From the NCBI GenBank assembly GCA_002778195.1, contig PCDI01000004.1, forward strand, positions 72,074 through 136,073: a DNA stretch of 64,000 bases, in the 5' to 3' direction. Source of the stretch: Raffaelea ambrosiae. Its lineage: Eukaryota; Ascomycota; Sordariomycetes; Ophiostomatales; Ophiostomataceae. This document shows positions 55,873-64,000 of this stretch, one piece after another. Both the position numbers and the translations under genes were made by a program. Position 1 is the stretch's first letter. Every line of letters begins with the position of its first letter. The notes below the pieces were generated by a model. The model made no database searches. It saw nothing but the letters and a program-made list of their open reading frames with translations, and was not told where the DNA came from.

Positions 55873-58800
55873 CTTGGGCCCTGCGCTCCGTCAAGGGATG
55901 GAATCAGCGAGGCAGGGCTGCCGAGGACTCCCGGGTGTCAATGTGTCGGCGCGTTCAGCAAGGAGCAGGCGAGCGGATGGAGGCTCCGGTATTCCTGCAC
56001 GGCTCGGGGCTGTTGTTCGCGATGAGAGGAAAGGCCAGGCCAGGCGGTCAAGACAGGGCAAATCAGGGGGTTGAAAGGAGGTTTCGGGAGGCGGGATCGT
56101 CTTGCCCCACTCCAAGCAGGAAAGAACGACACACGGTGTGTCAGCCTGGCAAGCCCAACTGGCAAGAGCGATGCAAGCCGGTCAGGCAAGGCAATGGAGA
56201 GCGAGGAAGGCACAACAATGCGATATCAAGTGAAGCACGATACGAGCTCTGTAGATTTTCTCTGTCCCACCCCACGCTTGCTCTCCCAGTTTTGGGAGGG
56301 TTCCCCCAGCACTAAACCAAGTTTTACCGACGTCTGTCAAACCAGGTGACGGGCCCTGTGGCTGGTGCGCAGGGTATTTTAGTAAGCCACAAGCGCAATG
56401 CCTGGCACAGAGGCGCACAGACCACGGCCTTGTTTCTATGGCCTTATCAAACACATGGGATAAGCAAGGTGACAATTTCACGACGCTGCTTGCTTGACAG
56501 AAGCATTTCAAGATCTTCGACAGGCAACGCCTATCGTCACAGCAGTGGCGCAGGTCTTTCCCGACGATTTTGCCCAAACCATACACTGGTCAATGGGCCA
56601 CATGGTATGGCATGGTTGATGCTGGCTCAGGACCCGGAGAGAAAATGGGGAGGAAAGGCAGAACGGGCACGCATTAGAACTGCTCCTGACCTAGCCCGGG
56701 AAAGGACCATTCCGTCGTCTTCGGGCATTTGTCTGCATGTTTCTTTTTCTTGCATGTGATTGTGCGCCTCTTTGAAGGGATATCGTGTCCATGAGGCGCA
56801 GCGGCGACAACTCAGTCGTGCAAGCTCGTCGGAGCTTGTAAGAGATTAGGAACAGTGAGGCGAGTCGTGGCGCAGACTGGCCAATGCTATTGAGATGTTG
56901 GTGCACTCGAGCTGGGATAAGAGACGTTTTGGATGTTTGGTAAACAACAACTAACGCACTGGGAAGCAAGGGGAGAGCAACGCCTTTCACCACGGGAAAT
57001 AGACGAATACATTCTGCTTTTCTTCACAAGCCACGGCTTTTGTAGGCAAAATCAAGGGGAGAGCCAACGTAAAATCTTATATTTTCGATTGCACAGAAGC
57101 CCCACGCGTTTGGTTGGGGCCATGCACGCTCCTACAGAAACCAGCTCGTGTACCGCTGCAGCTTCAGACAGCCACCCTGGAAGACGGCCAGGAACTGGCC
57201 TCATTTATAGCTGGCCAGGGTTGGTTGAGAGCAATACGGACGCCAAGACCCAATTGCCGTTCAGCTGAGGGAGATTAAGTCAGCTATGAGTGCAGAGAGT
57301 GAATGGGCAGTTCAGCTGCCACAAAGCACACCGGCCGGCATTAGTGTCCGTCCCCCGGAAACCTAAAACAAATGAAAACGAGACCTACGGCCCAAGGCAG
57401 GCGCCCCTGAGCACTATGGCCAAGAATGTCCAGGGTAAGCTACCGAGAAACTATTGGTTGTTTGGCAACGAGCAAGGGAAATGAGAGGCGCGCGGCTACG
57501 GGGAATATAGAACAAATGTTCTACAGCGGACAAGGGGATAGGTGGGTGCGGCGGCAATGAAGGGGGCGGTGAACGTTAAAGTCTGAGGGGGAATGTGCGC
57601 GCCCTGAAAGTGGCCGAAGTCGCCGATCCGAAACGGACGGCGACTTTTCTCGGCCTATCTTACTGGGCGGCTCCCGACGGGACACGGAGCAACAGCAGGT
57701 GCGAGGCGCGGTGTTAGGCCTGCGCGAGACATTTGCAAATGAGACCATCTCGACGATGGCATTCCTAGTGTTGCCATCGAAGACAAGCCGGAGCTGTGGA
57801 CGAATCAGCGCTGTCTAGGCGCCGAGACTTTAAAAGCTCGTGTCTGTGGCGAGGTATTGGGCCATGCATTACTGAGAGCCGTTGCAGCCGCCGGAGGGGC
57901 TTGCCCTCGCACTCGTGCACCATGCTTCTGGTGTTTTTCTCGGCTGCCCCTGGTTACCGAGGCGTGCGCGTTGATTTGATATCCGTCGTCGGTTCTCCAG
58001 TTGCAATTGTGGGACAGACGAGCTTAAAGACGAGTACCAAACAGTACCAAGCAGTACCAGACAAGATTTGCGTGAAACAAGCAAGGCCCAGCCAGGAATC
58101 GAATGGCTCAGAGACGTCGCCGGCGACACGGGTACCAGCCAAACGCCGCCTCCTTTCCCAGCCACGTCGTAATAGACGGACAAGTGGACAAGAGCTCTTC
58201 GTTCCCGAGAAGGCGTTTGTGGGTGTGGATGTAGATTACGTGGATCAGTACGATTCAAGCAGCAAAAACAGTGGATCAACTGATGCCATGTACGATGACG
58301 TAATATGTACGGATGGCGACTGGAGTTGGGAGAAGAACTGCGACTACCCCGAAAGAAGGAAGCATACGAGACCACGGCAATCTCGCTTTGGAGCCAAGAC
58401 GACAGGCGGCAGACAGAGACCGCGTATAGACAAAAAAGAAGCAAAGGGGTGCACGGAATCGCTACATGCAGAGCGCTAGTATCACCTTGGCCATCGCTTG
58501 GAAGAACTGACGCGTCAGTTGCACATCTTGGTGCTCGAGCATGGCACGAGAGCAAAAAAGAGAGAACAAAAAAGAGGTGGGCGGATGGCAGGTTGGGATG
58601 GCGGTGGTGGTGGTGGATAGTGGAATGGTCGGGACTGTCGCCTTCCGGTGGTTGGCAAGAAAAGATGTGGTGGATAATTTTGGGGAGGCAGCTAATTCTC
58701 GTACACTGTCACTACCGTGTCAGTGCTGTGGGTGGGAGCGTGTCCCTGTCCTGCTGAAAGATGGAGCTGTCTTGGGTCTGCTGCAATTTCGCACAATTTC

Positions 58801-61223
58801 GCGGGCGCCCCTTTGGACAGCCAGGCTGCCATTGCTACCACCCTCCACCACGTCGGCCTCGCCCTCTGATAAAATGATAAGATACCAGGCAACGGAAGAG
58901 TGTCTTGCACACTATGGGCGGACGACGACATGATGCTTCGCGGCATCACTACGCAAGGGACAAGCGTGAATTGGGATGGGCCAATGCATCATATAATGGC
59001 CTAGTGGCAGTGTTGTACGCGTATACAGTGTCCGGTTAAGATGGTTTGGTGCTTTGGGAGTTGGAAGACGCCAAGACGAAGCTCACTGCGTGTAGAATTG
59101 CGTGAATCTTATTACTTTGAAGGATGCTGTACTCGTATGTGTCCTGTAAGACACTATAGTTATTGCACGGATTGGCCCGCAGCCCGAGATGCAGATGCCG
59201 ACACGAACAGGATCTTACTCGTAGGATAAGACACACTGTGCATGGGCTGCCTGGGGCAGCACATGGTGGCTGGGCTGGAAGCACGAAACATGAGGCGGGA
59301 AGCGGGAAACAGGAAACACGGGCGTCGGTGTGGCCTCTGCCCTGGCACAGTACCGGCACCGCTGTTTCGAGCTGGTGGCTCTTGTCCCAGGAACCAGGCA
59401 CTCCTGTCCAAGAGAATATGCGAGGATCAACACAGACTTGCGGTTAGATCAAGCCTATCTTGGGCACAACTACCATTTTGGCCTACAGTGCTTACATACT
59501 TTAGTGCTCGCAGTACTATTTATTGCTCGGTCGGCCTGTTGGTCGCACATCAAGGGAGGGCCAACCACTTGGCTGCCGAGAAGTGCTGGCAGCCAATCAT
59601 CTGCCAATCATCTGACATGGGGCGAACCACGCTGCTGCAGGAACTGTGCACAGCGCATCTGGTGAGAACGCTGTGCAGAAGAGGAGAGGCTGGCAGTATC
59701 GTCCGTTGTCTGTCCGGTTTTTTGCCTGTGCAATTTATTTGCGTGAGACAGGAACAAAGGCCGCCTGCGAAACGAGTGTCATGGGGACGGGCTGCCCCGT
59801 AGTTGTGGATAGTTTCGAGTCGAAAACGAAGGGGAAACCCGAAATAAGTTGCCTGACACGGGGGGGTCTTAGGGGGTGCTTTCTTATTTTTACCTCAACT
59901 TTTTTTTTCTACTCCCCCTTGATTGCCGCATCCCACAACAAACGAGGGGCGCGAGCTATGAACAGACCGTAGGGGAGAGAAAGAGCGCCAGCAGCCAGGA
60001 CAAAAAGGTAGAGGCAACAGACGTAAGGAGCATACGTGGAGGCTATCCCGTTGCGGGATGATGTGGGTGGAGACGGGCAAATCGGCCAGAGCGAACTGGG
60101 GATGGGTGTGTGGGAATGGGGGGAAATCCCCCGTATGTGGCCAGGCGGCCGGCGCTGGCTGGTTGGTCGAGAAGGCCGCTTTGCCTGTCTGGGCGGCAGT
60201 GGTGTAAGTGCGGTAAGTGCGGTGTGTTTTGGGGGGCATGCAAGCCCAGAAAATACGATACATACATAGTAGTTTGTATGGTGGAGAGGGTCTGCCGATG
60301 CTTGTACTCCGTAAAGTACGAAAGCCAAGACGCACACGCCTTTGGCCGCTGCCACCATCCGAGAGTGCCGCAAGGCTATGCCGGGCAGCGCATACGAGAG
60401 GAGAGGAGATTGGGTCCCAACTCATCAGCGTCTTGGCCCTCACGAGACCGCTTGGCAGCGCCGGGCTAGTTGACAGACAGTGCAGTCACGGTGCATCTGA
60501 CATCGTGTTGACATAGAGTTAATACACAGAGGTCAGACATGCCTGCCATTCTTATCCTTCCGGCCAGTGCCAGTGCGCCGGCGTAAAATTGGCCGGAAAG
60601 CCAAACCACATTATTGTCTTGGAGGGAAATGGCGGCCAAACAAAAATACACACAGCAAACAAAAGCCGAGACCAAAGGCAAAGCCAAAAATCGTAGTAAA
60701 TAGTAGCTCCAGCTGCATGGACCGCCTTAGTGCATATCACTACCTAGTCCTAGCATAGTGCGGTCCACTCACCGAAATCTTTGCGCCGCCTTTCTTCTTT
60801 TTTTTTTTTTTTGTGTGTTTTGCTAGTCATTTGCTGTTTGTAGTTACATCTTGCTTCCTGCCTCTTGTTTCCTGTGGTTGGGCTGGTCTGGTCGGCATGC
60901 CGTGGTTGGTGAAGATTCTGCTCTACCGACTAGTCTTGCGTCTCTGTGAGGTGTTTCTCAGTGGTGCGTGTTGGTGCTGGCGCATGCTGGTTGGTGGCTT
61001 CTGTGTTTTTAGCTCTAACTGTGGCTTTTTTTCGGTCCTCTGGTTCCCGTCTTCATGCCAGCTCCTGCCGTCTCTGGCTAATGCGCTGGCTGCAATGGAT
61101 TCTCTCGCTCGTACATAATTCACATACTTGTAGTAAGATGCACAACAAGATACATGTACTATGTACCATGTACCCTAGTTACATGCACCCGCCTTCTCGG
61201 GAGCTATGGCAAGGTGTGCCAGT

Positions 61224-61322
61224 CTTGGCAAAAGAAAGCAAAGAACAAGGCAAAGAACAAGGCAAAGAACAAAGCAAAGAACAAAGCAAAAATTAAAGCA
61301 AAGATTAAAAGCAAAGATCAAA
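61224..61322 (+). repeat. Degenerate 11-bp tandem repeat (GGCAAAGAACA type)
   Basis: Eight or so imperfect units around GGCAAAGAACA/AGCAAAGAACA, degrading into AAAGATTAAAAGC. A lysine-rich frame runs through it but is a by-product of the repeat. Confidence 0.85.
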
Positions 61323-61629
61323 GGAAAGAAGCAATCAGCAAAATAGGCACCGAAAACAGGGCGCCCGACCGCGCAGGCCTGGACCGGGTCAGCACTGCAG
61401 ATTGTATTCGTAGTAAGCTGTCTCACACCACCCACTTCACTGTATCGTCTGGGAGAGTTTCCCAGAGGTGTAGGTGCTCCCGTAGTATTAGTGGCCGTTT
61501 CGACAAAAGAACAAGTCACCACCAAAGCCACCACGGTCACCACAGTCACCAATACGAGCGCAACCCCTGCCGATGCCTCCCAACTCGACCCTGATTAACT
61601 GCTTTTTTTCGTTCCTGTGCTTTTGCATC

Positions 61630-61645
61630 TACTATGTACATAGTA
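61630..61645. repeat. Perfect 16-bp palindrome TACTATGTACATAGTA
   Basis: The sequence equals its own reverse complement over 16 bases. It is part of the intergenic TA-rich palindrome family seen across the window. Confidence 0.9.
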
Positions 61646-61821
61646 CGAGTACGGCACTAATGGTCTCTTATGGCTCCTTTGCTGCTCCTTTGCTTGGCGC
61701 AGCTTCCTGCTGGCATCGCACGAGAAAAGCCCATATATGCCCGGACTCTGTCCTCCTACGTCATCCTGGGCCATCCTTCTGACGATTTGCCTCCTCCGGT
61801 CTTCCTCTCAGGCTGCCTGCA

Positions 61822-61865
61822 CTCGTTAGACTCGTTAGATTCGTTAGATTCGTTAGATTCGTTAG
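61822..61865 (+). repeat. 9-bp tandem repeat CTCGTTAGA
   Basis: Five units of (C/T)TCGTTAGA in tandem; the first two begin with C, later ones with T. Confidence 0.9.
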
Positions 61866-61966
61866 CAGACCCTGTTGGGGTGTCTGGGTCTCCCGCTCTT
61901 TTTGATCCTCCTGGTTGCCTTTTGACCTCTTCTCGCACTCTCTCGTGTCTCTCCTGCTGTCTCGCT

Positions 61967-62042
61967 TTCCTGTCTCGCTGTCCTGTCTCGCTCTCCTGTC
62001 TCGCTCTCCTGTCTCGCTGTCCTGTCTCGCTTTCCTGTCTCT
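61967..62042 (+). repeat. 13-bp tandem repeat TCCTGTCTCGCTN
   Basis: About six units of TCCTGTCTCGCT plus one variable base (C, G or T), following immediately after the 9-bp repeat region. The variable last base differs between units. Confidence 0.9.
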
Positions 62043-64000
62043 TCCCCGGCTTTTTTTTTCATCCCTTCACGTCATCGAGCCGCTCTGTCCCGGGCACAAA
62101 GACCGCAGTCGTCACAAGCTGTCACAACCAGTTGCCTGCCACGAACTGCCACCCAAAACAGAGACAAAGGCCGACACAAAGACAGACAACCGGACAGTCG
62201 CCTCAACCTTTGCCGCTGACAAACGGCCGGCTGACGAACGAGCCCTGATAGAGCACTGAACAAGCTCTGTGCCCTGGTGACGACTGCTCCCTCCGCTGTG
62301 GAGCAGCTCGTTTCGAACTGACGCTGACATTGCCGCCGACAAGCCCGCGATTTGTGGCAATTGGCAAAGGCACCCCCAGAAAGAAGACGACGTCTCCTTA
62401 CATTTGCTCACATTACCGTACAATTTGGCACAGTTTGGCCCGCCCCAGCGCCAATTGTTTCACACTCGGCCAGGAGACGTGTGAGAACCGCCTGGGCGAA
62501 GCGTCGGCACGTTTGGCAGTCTTATTCGTATTGGGAAAGCTGGCCGCGTACCGCCCTGAAGACAAAAGCAGGAGGACCACATTTTGGCGCATCTTTTGGC
62601 GCATGCTCTCTCGCCCTTATAAAGCACTTAATACTTGCTCACCCGCCTCTTCCCTTTCCCACTGTGCTTGCTGCCACACCTAACTGCTGCGTCACCTCTG
62701 CATTCCCGAGTTATTAGCAGCCCGCTACCTTTTGTGATTCTGTTTTTTTTTTTATCCATTCTGAGGCTGCTGTTCCTGTTCTACAAGCACTCCAACACGC
62801 AAACACACAAACACACACATCACACAAAGCAACAAGGAACTCCGGAAAACACGAGGAAGTGAAGCCGCGAAACAAGCATAACAGACGGCACAGGTGGATC
62901 ATTTGACACCAGCAGGCGGCTCTGCACATTGAGCCTTCGCACTTGACAGGCCCTCCCACGGCACCGTCGGACTTGGTGTTGCATCAGAGGAAAGAAACCG
63001 CAAAGCAAGAACTCCTCCGGCCCATCCGCTAGCAGGTACGCAAACCATACAAGCAGGTGCCCAGACCCGAGCGCAAACAAAAAAAAAAAACAGAAGAGGC
63101 GCAATATTATCTGGGCAAGTCGCGGATTTTTTGGGGGGGCTTCCTGCTTCTTCTTTTTATCTTTTGCTCTCTACTTTTCTTCAAGTTCATACTTTTTGTT
63201 CTATTTTCCCTTCCCAGCATATTTTGTGCCTGCCTTCGTTTTGCCTGGCTCGCCGCTGGCCTTGTTCTGTCTTGCTCTTTCCGCCCCCGACCTCCATGGC
63301 TCTCCAATAGCTGCAAAAGGAAGGAACTTTGCGCAACCACCTTCCACCACCGACCCTAGCAAGCACCAGAACGGGAAGGCACGACAGCCTACAAACCACA
63401 CAACGTTCGCAACAACTACACCGGACTGCAATCCAACCCGATACGGCCCTCTCGATTTCCCGCGCTGTGTCTCCGCTATACGGTTGCGCCCCCGTCTAAT
63501 CTACGATACATTACACCCGCCTCTCAATCAAAAGGCAGCCACGGCACAACCACACTGCCCAGGCACGACCGCCACCGAGACACCACCGATTTGCGACGCC
63601 GTCACGCAGCTGTTTGAGAAAACCGACAACAGAGACCCCAGCCGCCGCAGGGTTACTGACTGCACTGAAGCTGCACAGAAACGGCAAAAACCACGTTCTG
63701 CGTGAGACAAAATCCGGCCAGACCGCGCAAACCTCGAATCTAATTGTGACCGCACCCGAGTCGCTCTTGGATCATCGCCTATCAATTTTTCTGGGTCTTC
63801 TTCCCTTTTGGGCTTTCTCACTTTGCCTCGTCATCAGTGTTTTTTCCTCTTGGGTATCCACACCCCACCCTCCAGAACAAGCTCTCGTCTCTTGGCAGTA
63901 GTGGCTTCTCATTCCTGCCTTGGCCGATCTGAGAGTCGGATCGCTCCTTCTCTGAATTGTCTCTTACGCTTCCTGCGTTTCCCTGTCTTGCTCCGTCCGA

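Larger units (their letters stand above)
55873..64000. other. Gene-free right flank (8.1 kb) with tandem repeats and a leader-like end
   Basis: No protein domain, tRNA or rRNA was recognised. The longest frame (57,796-58,479, 227 codons) overlaps an equally long one on the other strand and has no recognisable motif, so neither is called. TA-rich palindromic motifs occur near 60,262, 61,150-61,180 and 61,630-61,645. A nest of tandem repeats spans 61,224-62,042. From about 62,640 to 64,000 the plus strand becomes CT- and CA-rich, like the leaders ahead of the genes at 8,360 and 38,899. Confidence 0.55.

Noticed and set aside
57796..58479. 227-codon open frame on the plus strand
   Set aside because: An overlapping frame of 228 codons exists on the minus strand, no domain or conserved motif is visible, and composition is not like the confident genes.
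61670..62248. 192-codon frame with a signal-peptide-like start
   Set aside because: Most of it is translated 9- and 13-bp tandem repeats.

Overview
The window looks like nuclear chromosomal DNA of a filamentous ascomycete (Pezizomycotina, probably Sordariomycetes). The evidence is the set of orthologues (Prp16, Pwp1, endopolyphosphatase Ppn1, Tvp23, a penta-EF-hand protein, a DUF726 lipase-like protein), a fungal NACHT-ankyrin NLR-type receptor, short introns with GTRNGT donors, CTAAC/CTGAC branch sites and close AG acceptors, and long pyrimidine-rich leaders. No bacterial-type operons, rRNA, tRNA, CRISPR or intact transposon were recognised. All exon joins given here were read by hand from splice signals, frame and family similarity; no transcript or search data were available.

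Layout. 1-4.3 kb: divergent pair PRP16 (minus, runs off the left edge) and PWP1 (plus). 4.3-8.4 kb: gene-free, ending in a CT-rich leader. 8.4-9.4 kb: a conserved fungal protein of unknown function. 9.4-14.5 kb: gene-free, with a visibly AT-richer core. 14.5-16.9 kb: endopolyphosphatase. 18.1-22.9 kb: a 1573-residue NLR-type protein, with gene-free DNA on both sides. 27.6-28.7 kb: a glycine-rich RRM protein in five exons. 29.6-30.8 kb (minus): a ChaC-type gamma-glutamylcyclotransferase whose reading frame needs a 5-nt microexon. 32.2-33.4 kb: a penta-EF-hand protein. 38.9-40.7 kb: a split-zinc-finger/RING-like protein preceded by 5.5 kb of promoter and leader. 42.3-43.3 kb (minus): TVP23. 44.3-45.4 kb: a CitE/CLYBL-like lyase. 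46.0-47.8 kb (minus): a single-pass Ser/Thr-rich membrane protein. 51.8-55.9 kb (minus): a DUF726 lipase-like membrane protein. 55.9-64 kb: gene-free, with tandem repeats and then leader-like DNA that probably serves a gene beyond the right edge.

The genes do not form a metabolic cluster. Most are housekeeping (splicing, ribosome biogenesis, Golgi, polyphosphate, glutathione turnover), with one probable allorecognition or innate-immunity gene set between gene-poor stretches. The points most worth checking are the ChaC microexon, the CACGTG boxes upstream of the endopolyphosphatase, the one-base frame question at the 3' end of the RRM gene, the recurring TACTATGTA-type palindromes between genes, and a promoter-like cluster at 34.1-34.25 kb with no coding region next to it.
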